This document shows, one piece after another, positions 27,801 to 36,650 of a DNA stretch of 64,000 bases. How positions within the stretch are numbered: the first letter of the stretch is position 1; each line of letters starts with the position of its first letter. The translations under genes were made by a program, and so were the position numbers. The notes beneath the pieces are model-generated. The model was not told where the DNA came from. It saw nothing but the letters and a program-made list of their open reading frames with translations, and searched no databases. Location: NCBI GenBank assembly GCA_963752755.1, contig CAVVZJ010000011.1:186001-250000 (forward strand), read 5' to 3'. The DNA is from CAVVZJ01 sp963752755 (GTDB lineage Bacteria > Planctomycetota > Planctomycetia > Isosphaerales > Isosphaeraceae).

Positions 27801-28250
27801 GTGACAAACGTGACCCGTGTCGGCTCCGGCCGGCAGGCGACGCAGTTGGTTGTCGCCTTCGACCAGGCCCTTCAGGCCACCACGGCCCAGAACCTGGCGA
27901 ACTATCGGCTCGTCGCCGCCGGTGCCGATGGCCGCTTCGGGACCCGCGACGACGTCCCGATCCGGCTCTCCTCGGCCGCGTACAACGCCGCCAATAACAC
28001 GGTCACCCTCACCTCCGCCCGGCCCTACAGCCAGGCCTTGCTGACCCGCCTGACCATCAACGGTACCTCGGCCAGCGGCGTCACTGGCGCCAGCGGCCAG
28101 CTCCTCGACGGCAATGGCGACTCCCAGACCGGCGGCGACTACGTGGCCCAGATCCGCGGCACCGGGATCGTCAGCGCCACTGCCCTCGACACCTTGCTCG
28201 GCTCCGGTTCCCGCCTCAGCCGCTTCCGGCGGAACCATGCCCGGGGCTGA
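24876..28250 (+). CDS. Giant surface protein: beta-helix and DUF11 repeats
   Basis: The 1124-residue protein opens with the planctomycete surface signature WRPEALEGRQLLAI (about 27-40), then a CSLREA-like segment (LVTLRDAINQANSTPESDTI). Residues about 90-590 form a right-handed beta-helix of near-regular units such as NTIGGLTTTQRNLISGN, NIVQGNYIGVDVGGST and NTIGSTSSSGRNVISGN. From about 690 to 960 come two DUF11-like Ig-type repeats (DLSVTQSLSVPTLAPAN, DLAATLSASPNPATTGQN), then a C-terminal domain with FDQALQATTAQNLANYRLV. It is presumably exported and attached to the cell surface, with adhesive or glycan-binding use inferred. Confidence 0.82.
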   Translation: MRRRLFVPETDVSRDRRRRRSWAGGDWRPEALEGRQLLAIITVNTTADVSSDPTLVTLRDAINQANSTPESDTINFSITGPGVKTFQPATPLPTITAPVFLDGTSQGTSSTPLIEIDGSLITTANTAGLTLSTGTGSSTSSASTLRGLDIHSFTGPGVLINGAGNIALQGNFIGTNPAGTAAQPNAQGVSVVNSASNTIGGLTTTQRNLISGNTGDGIKIVGASSMSNIVQGNYIGVDVGGSTALANGGNGVLISGDGSTSSGARNNTVGGTLVAARNIISGNAASGVLISDPGAAGNAVQGNYIGLTASGTSALPNAVGVGIVNGASGNSVGGFISTARNVISGNTQAGVRVDGSVNNLIAANAIGTNADASAALPGGQQSQAGIVLQNGANSNTIGGLSSATTNIISGNSGAGVWIRGRTGSAGSFSSSNAIQGNDIGTNSAGTTAVPNIGHGVVISEGATNNTIGSTSSSGRNVISGNDQNGVLLSSYGTTGTQLIGNLIGTAIDGTTALGNGLNGVLIDGASDTTIGGTVSGAPNTIAFNKAAGVSVNAGNSNTIRSNPIFSNTGLGIDLGATGITPNDPNDPDIGPNLLQNFPIITSATTSGSTSTVSGTLNSRPKLTYTIDFYSTPNNQRESRTYLGSTTVIAGSDGNASFSFNPSTAFATGQYVTATATDSSGDTSEFSAPVQASAPTADLSVTQSLSVPTLAPANTAISGGFVTYTIIVKNNGPNQASGVTLADTLPTGATFVGATASQGSISLGTNTVTLSAGSLATQGTATLTLTLVAPSTVPSSGTITNTATATLGSGQVDPNQGNSTSALVSSVITGIDLAATLSASPNPATTGQNVAIILTITNNSTQQATNVVVTQNLPNNFNFVSADATAPITTTRNGQQLTIRFNESLPPAQSTSAGYSARVTIVGTPTAAGTLVSSTIVRADQGQTIAGDNSGFVPIFVTAAPISSATGSSASSAAPTVTNVTRVGSGRQATQLVVAFDQALQATTAQNLANYRLVAAGADGRFGTRDDVPIRLSSAAYNAANNTVTLTSARPYSQALLTRLTINGTSASGVTGASGQLLDGNGDSQTGGDYVAQIRGTGIVSATALDTLLGSGSRLSRFRRNHARG

Positions 28251-28256
28251 GCGGGA

Positions 28257-28338
28257 TCGATGGTCCATGCACGCGGGTCGATGGTTCATTGAAGCATCGG
28301 AATCATTGATCCAGCGAGCCGCGTGCATGGACCATCGA
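28257..28338. repeat. 20-bp inverted repeat between convergent genes
   Basis: Bases 28257-28276 (TCGATGGTCCATGCACGCGG) pair perfectly with 28319-28338 around a 42-base loop. It lies just after the surface-protein stop and before the end of the kinase gene, so it may serve as a bidirectional terminator or be a palindromic repeat element. Confidence 0.75.
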
Positions 28339-28350
28339 CAGTCCATCCAG

Positions 28351-29982
28351 TCAGGGCAGCGGTCGATGCTCGTAGAAGCGGCTCAGGGCTCGGACGCGCG
28401 TGACCTGGTAAGCGACGACAAATCCGGTCACAATCAGACCGATCATCACGAGGATGTGGGCCTGGGCCGAGCCCAGTCCAGCACGGCTCAATGCCAGGTC
28501 GAAGCCGGCCATCAGTCCGTAGGAGCCGACGGCCAGGGTCGTTGTATACCAGACCAGCTGCTCGCGGAACCAGAGTCCCGAGGCGGTCACGAGCAGGAAG
28601 TAGCCGGCGACCAGGGGCGTGGTCAGGCCGTCGGAGAACGTGATCAGGGAGGTGAACAGGATCACGTCGGCGGTCGCCCAGATATAGCGAGCCAGATTGG
28701 AGAACCGCTCGCGATTGAGCAACGTCTGGAAGATCAAGGAGGCCCCGATTCCCAAGCCCAGGACGATCATGATCCGGCCGTTGAGTGTCGGGTCCTGGGT
28801 GAGGATCTGGGCCCGATCGATCTGGAGCACAGCGCCGCAGATCACCAAGGTACTGAGCCTTGAGACCAGGGCCGGCTCGCGGCGCGCCCAGCGGGCCAGA
28901 CGCGGCCAGACGCCCAGGCGGCGGGCCTCGACCGGCTCGCCGCGGAGGAACCGCTCCAGGTCATCGGCCAGATCGGTGGCGGAGACGTAGCGACTCTCGG
29001 GTGACTTTTCCAGGCACTTCAAGCAGATCAGCTCCAGATCGCGCGGCAGGCCGAGGCGGAGCTGGCCCGGGGGCGACGGCTCACCCTCGAGCACCTGGAC
29101 GAGTGTGTCGAGCGGGTTGGCCTCGTCGAACGGCGGGGTGCCGGTGAGCAGCTCGTAGAGGATGGCACCGAGGCTGTACACGTCACTCAAGGGGCCAACG
29201 TCACCACCGTGACCGGCGGCCTGCTCGGGCGACATGTAGCTGGGCGTGCCGACGATCGCGCCGGTGCGGGTCGCCGGGCCGTCGGTCGAGAGCATCTTGG
29301 CCAGTCCGAAGTCGGTCACGCAGGGCAGACCGGCTTCGTCGAGCAGAATGTTCGAGGGCTTCAGGTCCCGGTGGACGATCCCCTGGGCGTGGAGGCGCCC
29401 GATCGCCTTGGCCACGATCATCACGCAACGCGCTGCGTCTTCCGGAGAGAGCGGCCCGACCTGGAGCCACTGCGCCAGGCTCGGCCCGGCGACGAACTCC
29501 ATGGCAAAGTAATGCTGGCCGCCGATCTGCCCGACGTCATGGATGCCGACGATCCGCGGGTCCTGCACCCGGGCCGCGGCGCGGGCCTCGGCGTAGAAGC
29601 GTTCCACCTGCTCGGGGCTGGCCAGGTGGCTGCTGAGAATCATCTTCAAGGCGACGATCCGGTCGAGTCCTTTCTGTCGCGCCTTGTACACCACACCCAT
29701 GCCGCCACGACCGATCTCCTCCATGAGCACATAAGGTCCGAAGTCGGTTACCTCAACCTTGCCACCCCGGCTCGACGGCGGCGGCCAGGGGATCGTGCTC
29801 CGCTCGGCGGCTCGCTGGATCCGGCGGGCGTGATCTTCGATGGAGGGCGAAAGTCGCATGCCGAGATGGTCGTCGTCCGCATGCTCTGCCTGCTCGTCCG
29901 GGCGCGTCGTGCCAGCCAGGATCGTATCGCGATCAGGCGCAGACGCCGACACCGGGCTGGCGAGCTCGTCGCGGACGGCCAT
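28351..29982 (-). CDS. Membrane Ser/Thr protein kinase
   Basis: The 543-residue protein has a Hanks-type kinase domain from about 82 to 350: glycine loop EIGRGGMGVVYKA, invariant Lys in IVALKMI, catalytic HRDLKPSN near 204, DFGLAK near 224 and GTPSYMSPEQAAG as activation segment. The C-terminal third carries about six membrane segments (IMIVLGLGIGASLIFQTLL onward) rather than a single anchor with an extracellular sensor. All catalytic residues are present. It probably phosphorylates Ser/Thr in regulators or membrane partners; the signal is unknown. A promoter lies upstream at 30047-30076. Confidence 0.9.
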   Translation of the reverse strand: MAVRDELASPVSASAPDRDTILAGTTRPDEQAEHADDDHLGMRLSPSIEDHARRIQRAAERSTIPWPPPSSRGGKVEVTDFGPYVLMEEIGRGGMGVVYKARQKGLDRIVALKMILSSHLASPEQVERFYAEARAAARVQDPRIVGIHDVGQIGGQHYFAMEFVAGPSLAQWLQVGPLSPEDAARCVMIVAKAIGRLHAQGIVHRDLKPSNILLDEAGLPCVTDFGLAKMLSTDGPATRTGAIVGTPSYMSPEQAAGHGGDVGPLSDVYSLGAILYELLTGTPPFDEANPLDTLVQVLEGEPSPPGQLRLGLPRDLELICLKCLEKSPESRYVSATDLADDLERFLRGEPVEARRLGVWPRLARWARREPALVSRLSTLVICGAVLQIDRAQILTQDPTLNGRIMIVLGLGIGASLIFQTLLNRERFSNLARYIWATADVILFTSLITFSDGLTTPLVAGYFLLVTASGLWFREQLVWYTTTLAVGSYGLMAGFDLALSRAGLGSAQAHILVMIGLIVTGFVVAYQVTRVRALSRFYEHRPLP

Positions 29983-30046
29983 TCGGATTTCCTCGGCGCG
30001 AGGAGGGGACGGAGCGTTGGGGAGAGAGTGGCGGGCTGATTTTACT

Positions 30047-30076
30047 ATTTTACGCCAGTCTGTTGCCAGGGTGCAA
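30047..30076 (-). promoter_or_regulatory. Candidate promoter of kinase gene
   Basis: On the minus strand TTGCAC (30076-30071) and TAAAAT (30052-30047) lie 18 bases apart, 65 bp before the kinase start codon. Confidence 0.45.
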
Positions 30077-30141
30077 CGGACTTTTGTCCAAGCCGCTCCC
30101 CGGCTCTCCGGTTCCCGATGCGAATCCTACGAATGGGCCGG

Positions 30142-30829
30142 TCACGAATCCCGCTTCTCCTCGGCTGCGCTGCGACGCAGGTAGATCGGTTCGATGAGCC
30201 AGAGGTCGTCGTGCTGGCCACGGCGGAGGGCTTCGTCCGCGAGTTCGAGAAGGTGGAGGCCCTCGGGATGGTCATGCTCCGGATCTTCGCGGCGGACGAA
30301 CCCGGGCAGTTGGAACGAGGGGCGATCGAGGGCGGGTCCGAGCACGAAGTCGCCAGCCTGGAGCGAGGCCCGCCACTCGTCGGCGGCCTCGAATTCGCGT
30401 CGGGCCGATCCGCTTCAGGGACGCCCCGGGGTCGTCGCGGGTGAAATCCGCCACGTAGAAGGTCACCGCGCTGGGCGTCGGCGGCCACGCGGACCGCGAA
30501 GTGCGTCGACCGGAGCGTTGCGGGCGAGGACCTCCAAGCTGTCGAGGCCGACGAGCGGGATGCCGGCGGCATAGGCGAAGGATCTGGCCGCCGCCAGGCC
30601 AACCCGCAGACCCGTGAACGAGCCGGGGCCGAGTCCGACGGCGACCGCCGCCAGGTCGCCGACCTCCAGGCCCTCCTGGCGGAGGAGATCGCGGATCGCC
30701 GGCAAGAGGCCGGAGGCGTGGCGCCACGCGGCCTCAACAGGGGCGACCCGCGGCGGACCGGACGCCGGATGGCAGGGCGACGGCGGCTCGGAATGTCGAA
30801 GTGTCCAGGACGAGCAAGGGTCGTGGCAT
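30142..30829 (-). CDS. tsaB: TsaB, tRNA threonylcarbamoyl-adenosine subunit (frameshifted)
   Basis: TsaB pairs with TsaD in making the t6A base of ANN-decoding tRNAs. The start MPRPLLVLDTSTFRAAVAL is in one frame; the signature core AAWRHASGLLPAIRDLLRQ, AVGLGPGSFTGLRVGLAAA and AYAAGIPLVGLDSLEVLA is in another, and the C-terminal parts (YVADFTRDDPGASLKRIGP; HLLELADEALRRGQHDDLW; LIEPIYLRRSAAEEK) follow in further frames. Breaks lie near 30755 and 30510, with at least one more between 30330 and 30440. Since t6A synthesis is normally essential, these are best read as consensus errors. Repaired length is about 228 residues, normal for TsaB. Confidence 0.7.
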
Positions 30830-30980
30830 CCCCTCATGCTCCCATCGAGTCGGGCTGTGGACAGAGCCCAACCGCTGCCCCGGGACGATGGCCGTCCGTG
30901 CCGCCGCCACGACACTTCCGGGTTCGCAATTCGCATGCTAGTAATCCTTACGGAAGAATCGACCTGCGCCGAGTGGATGC

Positions 30981-31009
30981 TTGTGCTTGACCTTGACCTT
31001 GGCGAGAAT
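30981..31009 (+). promoter_or_regulatory. Weak candidate promoter
   Basis: TTGTGC at 30981-30986 and GAGAAT at 31004-31009 with a 17-base spacer lie about 110 bp before the phosphoesterase start. A repeated TTGACC stretch fills the spacer. Weak match. Confidence 0.25.
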
Positions 31010-31116
31010 AACCATTTACATTGACGGCATTATCGGGTTGCGTCCCGTCGAGTTCCACTCCCCGCCGCCGCGCCCGCCTCAGCCGCTCCCGACCCCCCGT
31101 TCGGAGGTCCCTCCCG

Positions 31117-31952
31117 GTGCGACGCGCCTTGATAAGCGATATCCACGCGAACCTCGAAGCGTTCGAGGCGGTGCTTGCCGACATCAAGGCCCAGGGGATC
31201 CAGGAGATCTTCTGCCTGGGCGACATTATCGGCTACGGGCCGAATCCCCGGGAATGTATCGATCTGGTCATGCAGCATTGCAAGTTCTCCCTGCTCGGCA
31301 ATCATGACCAGGGAGCGCTCTACGACCCCGACGGCTTCAACATCGGGGCCGAGCGGGCCGATCTTCTGGACCCGCGCCCAGCTGGAAAGTGCCAACGACC
31401 GGACCAACAACGAGAAGCGCTGGGAGTTCCTTGGCGAGCTGCCCCGATCGTACCGACTTGGGCCGTTCCTGTTCGTCCACGGCTCGCCTCGCAACCCGCT
31501 CAGCGAGTATATCTTTCCCGAGGACATCTACAACCACCGAAAGATGGAGCGGCTGTTCCAGCTCGTGGAGCAGTATTGCTTCCAGGGCCACACGCACGTG
31601 CCCGGCATTTTCACCGAGAGCTTCCAGTTTTACGCCCCCGAGGAGATCGACCATGAGTACACCCTCGGTGAGGGCAAGGTCATGGTCAATGTCGGTTCGG
31701 TGGGCCAGCCGCGCGACGGCGATCCGCGGGCCTGCTACGTGATTCTCGAAGACGGCCAGCCCGAAGCGAGCTCCGACATCGACCTCGTGGGAAACGGTCG
31801 AGACGGCCCGCCCCGAGTCCTGGCAGACGACCCAGCCGATCCGGATCACCTACCGCCGGCTGCCCTACGACTTCGAATTGACCATCAAGAAGATCTACGA
31901 CATCCCCGACCTCGACCCCTTCCTCGGCGACCGCCTCCGCCAGGGCCGCTGA
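31117..31952 (+). CDS. Metallophosphoesterase, YfcE/DUF-type (two frameshifts)
   Basis: The protein starts with [20 protein letters not shown] and carries the calcineurin-like metal ligands: SDIHAN (Asp, His), [12 protein letters not shown] (Asp), LLGNHDQG (Asn, His), FVHGSPRN (His) and [11 protein letters not shown] (His-x-His). These bind two metal ions for phosphodiester or phosphomonoester hydrolysis. The start is a GTG with GGAGGT about 10 bases upstream. Breaks lie near 31365 (extra base in CTTCTGG) and near 31786; the C-terminus ([19 protein letters not shown]) is in the third frame. The repaired length is about 278 residues. Its physiological substrate is unknown. Confidence 0.82.
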
Positions 31953-32249
31953 GACCGGACGACGGTTGCGAAGTCGCAAGGAAATCCCGAGTTGCGGCGA
32001 TCCCACCGGCCCGATTCGCCTGCCTGGCAAGGCCTGACGCCACGACCCGACCGCCAGCGGTCGTGGAACAAAAGTGAGGTCCGGAGCGAAGAACCGGAGA
32101 TCGGACAAGTCGGGCGATCGGCCGTCGCCGCCGTGTCCTCTTGGGAGCAGTAGGAACATCCCGCCCGCTGTCAATCGCCGTCGCGACGGGCAATCGCCCG
32201 CCGCCTCACCCCGGATTCCCGCATCGACCTGACCCCGAGCACCTGCGTG

Positions 32250-34517
32250 ATGAGCAAGGAAAAGCGGACGGTCCTGTTCTTCATCCTCTCGTTCCTGATC
32301 CTGATCGGGTCGCAGCCCCTGCTCCAGATGCTCGGACTGGTGCCCCCGCCACCAGCGGTCGAGGAATCGGAGGAGGCCCCGGCCGACCAGGTCGCGTTCG
32401 ATCCGGCGCATGTGCCGGCCTTTGCCGGCGAGCCGGACGGCGTCCTCGCCTTTGCCCCGGAGGGTCCATCCGAGCCGGCGATCGCGCCCGTCGAGGAGGT
32501 GGCGAAGGCCAAGGTGAGCGACGAGGTGAAGCCGGTCGCGGAGAAGCCTCCCCAGGTGGATCGGGTCGCCGCCGGCCTGCTCGTGCTCGGCGAGGCCGAC
32601 CCGAAAGCGAAGCCGGACCAGGGCTACAGGATGCGGGTCGATCTGGCCCAGCGCGGGGCGGGCGTCATCGGGATCACGCTGGCCGAGCACGCGGCCGAGC
32701 CGGTGCAGGGCCAGCCCCGGGATACCCGGCTCCAGCTCCTCCAGGCGGCCGAAGCCCCGATCGGTGTGCCGCCGCCATTCGCGCTCAGCTTGATCCTGCC
32801 AGACCCCGAGGGTGATCCCGAGAAGACCCGCGAGTTCCCGCTCGACGACCAGCTCTGGGAGGTCGTGCCCGACGACCAGGGGGCTCTCGTCCGCCCCGTG
32901 CCCGCCGACCCGAAGGACGGGCTCCTCGAAGGCCAGGCGATCGCCTTCCGCACGTCGATTCCCGAGCTGGGCGTGACCGTCACCAAGACCTACACCCTCC
33001 GCAAAGGACGCGACGCCTTCCGCCTCGGTCTGAGCTTTGTCTCCGACACCCCGCGCGAGCTTTCCTACCGCCTCCAGGGGCCTCACGGACTGCCGATCGA
33101 GGGCGAGTGGTACACCAGCAACTTCCGCGAGGTCTTCTTTGGCAAGGTCAACGGCCAGGCGACCGAGATCGAGACCCACCAGGCCACCGAGATCGTCAAG
33201 AAGGAGCGCGAGGGCGACCCGATCCGGATCACGACCTTGCCGTTGAAGTACACCGGCGTCGAGAACCAGTACTTCGCCGTCTTCTTCGAACCCGACCCGC
33301 TCCCCCGCAACCCGGATCAGCGAGTCGATGAGAGGACGGTCGCCACGGCCATCGAGGTGCCGCCCAAGGAGGAGCAGAAGGCCGACGTCTCGGTGGCGAT
33401 GTTCGCCAGGCCGTTCACGGTCTCGCCGAACGGGGCGGTTAGCCAGTCGTTCCGCGTCTTTGCCGGCCCGAAGACCGAGGACGCCTTGCGACCATACGAG
33501 GCCGAGGACCTGGCCACCTACCGCAAAGGCTGGAACATCTGGGTGATCGGCCCGGCTTCGTCGTTCATGGCCCGCTACGTCATCACGCCGCTGCTGGATA
33601 AGATCTACGGCTTGACCAGCGTTGTCGCCCATATCTTGGGCTTCGAGCGCGGCAGCTTCGGGATCGCGATCATCCTGCTGACGATCACCGTCCGCCTGGC
33701 GCTTTTCCCCCTGAGCCGCAAGCAGGCGTCGTCCGCCAAGAAGATGCAGGACCTCCAGCCGCAGCTCACGGCCCTCCGCGAGAAGTACAAGGACGACAAG
33801 GAGAAGATCGGCCGCGAGACGATGGATCTCTACCGCCAGCACGGCGTCAACCCGATGGGTGGCTGCCTCCTGGCCTTGATCCAGATGCCGATCTTCTTCG
33901 GGCTCTGGCAAGCCTTGAACAACACCGTGGCCCTCCGCGGTGCCCGGTTCCTCTGGATCGACAACCTCGCCGCGCCCGACCAGCTCTTCGCCTTCCCGAC
34001 CGAGCTGCCGTTCCTCGGCCCGTATTTCAACCTGCTGCCGTTCCTGGTTGTGGGTTTGATGCTGGTTCACATGAAGCTCTTCTCTCCGCCGGCCACGACG
34101 CCCGAGCAGGAGATGTCGCAGAAGATGATGAAGTACATGATGGTGGTCATGGCCTTCTTCTTCTACCGCGTGCCGTCGGGCCTGGGGATCTACTTCATCA
34201 CCAGCAGCTCCTGGGCGATCGCCGAGCGACTGCTGCTCCCGAAGGAGCTTCGGACGTACCGCCCGGCCCCGTCCCCGAAGTCGGACGAGGGCGGCGGCAA
34301 GGGTGGTCCCGGCGGCAAGCCCGCCCCTCCGCCGGGCGGCAAACCGGCTCCGGCCAGCACCGGGACGGGCAACGGCAAGGGCAACTGGCGCGACCGGCTC
34401 CGCGAGAAGCTCGACGAGGTCATGGAAGAAGCCTCCAAGGACCGTACTCACCGCAACGTCGAGCGCGACAAGGACCGCAAAGGCCGGCCCCGCCCGCGGC
34501 CCGGCAAGCGCCGTTGA
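32250..34517 (+). CDS. yidC: Membrane protein insertase YidC with long basic tail
   Basis: YidC inserts inner-membrane proteins alone or with SecYEG. The 755-residue protein has an N-terminal membrane segment (RTVLFFILSFLILIGSQPLL), a long periplasmic P1 beta domain (about 110-420) and the Oxa1 insertase core from about 430 (FERGSFGIAIILLTITVRLA, LFPLSRKQASSAKKMQDLQP, GVNPMGGCLLALIQMPIFFG, FFFYRVPSGLGIYFITSS). After the last membrane segment a low-complexity Pro/Gly-rich and strongly basic tail of about 75 residues ends in GRPRPRPGKRR, like the ribosome-binding tails described for some planctomycete and marine bacterial YidCs. ATG 32250 was chosen over the GTG directly before it. Confidence 0.92.
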   Translation: MSKEKRTVLFFILSFLILIGSQPLLQMLGLVPPPPAVEESEEAPADQVAFDPAHVPAFAGEPDGVLAFAPEGPSEPAIAPVEEVAKAKVSDEVKPVAEKPPQVDRVAAGLLVLGEADPKAKPDQGYRMRVDLAQRGAGVIGITLAEHAAEPVQGQPRDTRLQLLQAAEAPIGVPPPFALSLILPDPEGDPEKTREFPLDDQLWEVVPDDQGALVRPVPADPKDGLLEGQAIAFRTSIPELGVTVTKTYTLRKGRDAFRLGLSFVSDTPRELSYRLQGPHGLPIEGEWYTSNFREVFFGKVNGQATEIETHQATEIVKKEREGDPIRITTLPLKYTGVENQYFAVFFEPDPLPRNPDQRVDERTVATAIEVPPKEEQKADVSVAMFARPFTVSPNGAVSQSFRVFAGPKTEDALRPYEAEDLATYRKGWNIWVIGPASSFMARYVITPLLDKIYGLTSVVAHILGFERGSFGIAIILLTITVRLALFPLSRKQASSAKKMQDLQPQLTALREKYKDDKEKIGRETMDLYRQHGVNPMGGCLLALIQMPIFFGLWQALNNTVALRGARFLWIDNLAAPDQLFAFPTELPFLGPYFNLLPFLVVGLMLVHMKLFSPPATTPEQEMSQKMMKYMMVVMAFFFYRVPSGLGIYFITSSSWAIAERLLLPKELRTYRPAPSPKSDEGGGKGGPGGKPAPPPGGKPAPASTGTGNGKGNWRDRLREKLDEVMEEASKDRTHRNVERDKDRKGRPRPRPGKRR

Positions 34518-34605
34518 CCGTCGGTTCCGAAGCTCCGAGGATCGAAGGCCGAAGGTCGGAGTTCGTACGTGGAACTTCGCCCTCGGCCGTTTCCCTCTGG
34601 CCCGC

Positions 34606-35970
34606 TTGATCCTTCCACCCTTGCTTACCCTCGACCCCACCGACACCATCGCCGCAATCTCCAGCCCACCGGGCCCGGCCTTGCGGGGGATCGTGAGGTT
34701 GAGCGGCCCGAAGGCGTGGTCGATCGCGCTGGCTGGGTTCACGCCCGACATCGATCGCCCCCTTCCCGATCGTCCCGAGTCCCGGCCGGGTCAACTGCAT
34801 CTGGACGGCCTGCACCCGGCTCTGCCCGCGACGGTTGCCCTCTGGCCCGGCCCGCGGACCTACACTGGCGAGCCGCTGGCTGAGATCCACACCGTCGGCT
34901 CGCCGCCACTCCTGCAACGGCTCCTCGCTGACTGCCTGAGCCGCGGTGCCCGCCTGGCCGAACCGGGCGAGTTCACCTTGCGAGCCTTCCTCAACGGCCG
35001 GCTCGACCTGACCCGCGCCGAGGCCGTCCTCGGTGTGATCGACGCCCGCAATCCCGTTCAGCTTGACGCCGCACTGCGCCAGCTTGCCGGCGGTCTTTCC
35101 GGTCCGATCCGGCGTCTGCGCGACCGACTGCTCGACACCCTCGCCTTTCTGGAGGCCGTTCTGGACTTCGCCGAGGAACCGGACGTGGTCGCCATCGACC
35201 GTGCCGCGCTCGCCGCCAGTCTGGCCGAGTCCTCCAAGGAAATCGCGACCCTCTCCGACCACCTCCGCGCCCGCGATCGCCCCGACGGGCGGCCTCGGGT
35301 CGTGCTCGTCGGGCCGCCGAATGCGGGCAAGAGCCGCCTGTTCAACGCCTTGCTCGGCCGCGACGAGGCGCTCGTCTCCGACCGCGCCGGCACGACCCGC
35401 GACTACCTCGCCGCTCCCTGCGACTGCGATGGTCTGCTCGTCGAGCTGATCGACACCGCCGGCATCGAGACCGTTCCGGGTTCGATCGCGTTTCGCGCTC
35501 AAGAGTTACGCTCCGAGCAATCGGCCGCCGCTGACCTGCTCCTGTTCTGCCGTTCCGCCGATGTCGTTTCCGCCGACGACACGGAGTCCGCCCTCTCCCC
35601 CGATCGCCCGCGTCTCCGAGTCTGGACGAAGTCCGACGTCGCGCCGGCGACCGAGCCGGATGTCCTGGCCACCAGCGCCGCCACGGGTGCCGGCCTCGCT
35701 GCCCTCAGGTCGGCGATTGCCGCGTCCCTTCGCGCCCGCGAGTCGGAGGGCGCGGCCCCCTGCTCCACCGCGGCCCGATGCGGTGAGAGCCTCCGACAGG
35801 CTGCGGATTCCCTCCGCTCCGCCGCCTCCACGCTCGCTCTCGACGGCGGCGACGAGCTGGTCGCCATCGATCTCCGCCAGTCACTCGACGAGCTGGGCAA
35901 GGTCGTGGGCGAGGTCGTTACTGATGATATTCTCGACCGGATTTTCGGCAGATTCTGCATCGGGAAATGA
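34606..35970 (+). CDS. mnmE: tRNA uridine-5-carboxymethylaminomethyl GTPase
   Basis: MnmE, with MnmG, modifies wobble uridines of tRNA. The protein shows the N-terminal folate-binding domain (DTIAAISSPPGPALRGIVRL), the helical domain (EPGEFTLRAFLNGRLDLTRA) and a G domain with GPPNAGKS (G1, near 235), DTAG (G3), and TKSD (G4), and ends in the obligatory FCIGK. No ATG is in frame near the start; TTG at 34606 gives 454 residues, the same length as the E. coli protein, and TTG at 34621 is the alternative. It lies 88 bp after yidC, a common neighbourhood. All conserved residues are intact. Confidence 0.88.
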   Translation: MILPPLLTLDPTDTIAAISSPPGPALRGIVRLSGPKAWSIALAGFTPDIDRPLPDRPESRPGQLHLDGLHPALPATVALWPGPRTYTGEPLAEIHTVGSPPLLQRLLADCLSRGARLAEPGEFTLRAFLNGRLDLTRAEAVLGVIDARNPVQLDAALRQLAGGLSGPIRRLRDRLLDTLAFLEAVLDFAEEPDVVAIDRAALAASLAESSKEIATLSDHLRARDRPDGRPRVVLVGPPNAGKSRLFNALLGRDEALVSDRAGTTRDYLAAPCDCDGLLVELIDTAGIETVPGSIAFRAQELRSEQSAAADLLLFCRSADVVSADDTESALSPDRPRLRVWTKSDVAPATEPDVLATSAATGAGLAALRSAIAASLRARESEGAAPCSTAARCGESLRQAADSLRSAASTLALDGGDELVAIDLRQSLDELGKVVGEVVTDDILDRIFGRFCIGK

Positions 35971-36137
35971 TCCGGGGTCGCCGGGGTGAACTCCTCCTTT
36001 GCCGGGTGGGTTTCGCCCACCCGACAACGATCCGAGATCCAGGCGACTCGGTCTTGAGAGACGCGCTGGGAAGGTCCGGGGAGGGCCCGGACGTCGCAAC
36101 CCGACCCGTCACAAGGTGACCCGGCTGGACGCCGTGT

Positions 36138-36425
36138 GTCGCTTTCTTTGACCGTGAGTGATTCTTCGGGACGATGCCGGGACGCCCAGGCGACGCGCTC
36201 GGGATGCCTGCGGAACGCCCAGGGGACGCTCTGGATGGCTTCGGCTGGTATGCCGTAAATGGTCTTCTATCTGGAGATTATCGCAGGATGGTTACCCATT
36301 TTGAAGTTCGTTCGGCAGAGGTGCGCCCCACGGTCGTGACGACGCGCCCGGCGAACGGCGGGTCAGGGCTGCCACCGGATTGCCAGAGGATAGTGTTAAG
36401 TATAGCACAAAATTGAAGAGCTGGC
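36138..36425. repeat. Intergenic repeat, copy C
   Basis: This copy and the one at 52479 share a 19-base start (GTCGCTTTCTTTGACCGTG), GC-rich GGGACG-type units, the family core CCCATTTTGAAGTTCGTTCG (36295-36314, plus G) and an end segment TATAGCACAAAATTG, with almost the same spacing (86 and 88 bases between core and end segment). The rest of the 680-bp gap between mnmE and the sugar kinase holds no convincing gene. Confidence 0.8.
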
Positions 36426-36650
36426 GCGAAGGTTTGTCCTGTGAGGCGAGCCCCAGATGGAGGCTGCGCGGGGGGATCGAGGCATTCCGGAGCGTCGCGA
36501 AGCGATACAATCTGCGGATGACGTCGACGTTCGCAGACTCGCGAGATCTCAGGAAGGATGGTTGGGGAGTCGACGCTCCGTTGCTTCGGATCGGTGGCCT
36601 CTGGTGTCCTCGGCGGATTGGCCACCGTTTTCCCAGGAAGGTTCGCACCC

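Noticed and set aside
31450..31620. TGA codons in frameshifted genes as further Sec sites
   Set aside because: Only the SelW-like gene and selD have a Sec context (CxxU or the SelD site) with intact frame on both sides and a hairpin; other in-frame TGAs arise from indels.
31686..34751. A 1021-codon open frame on the minus strand
   Set aside because: It lies opposite yidC and mnmE, has the repetitive, charged composition of a shadow frame in GC-rich DNA, and lacks any motif.
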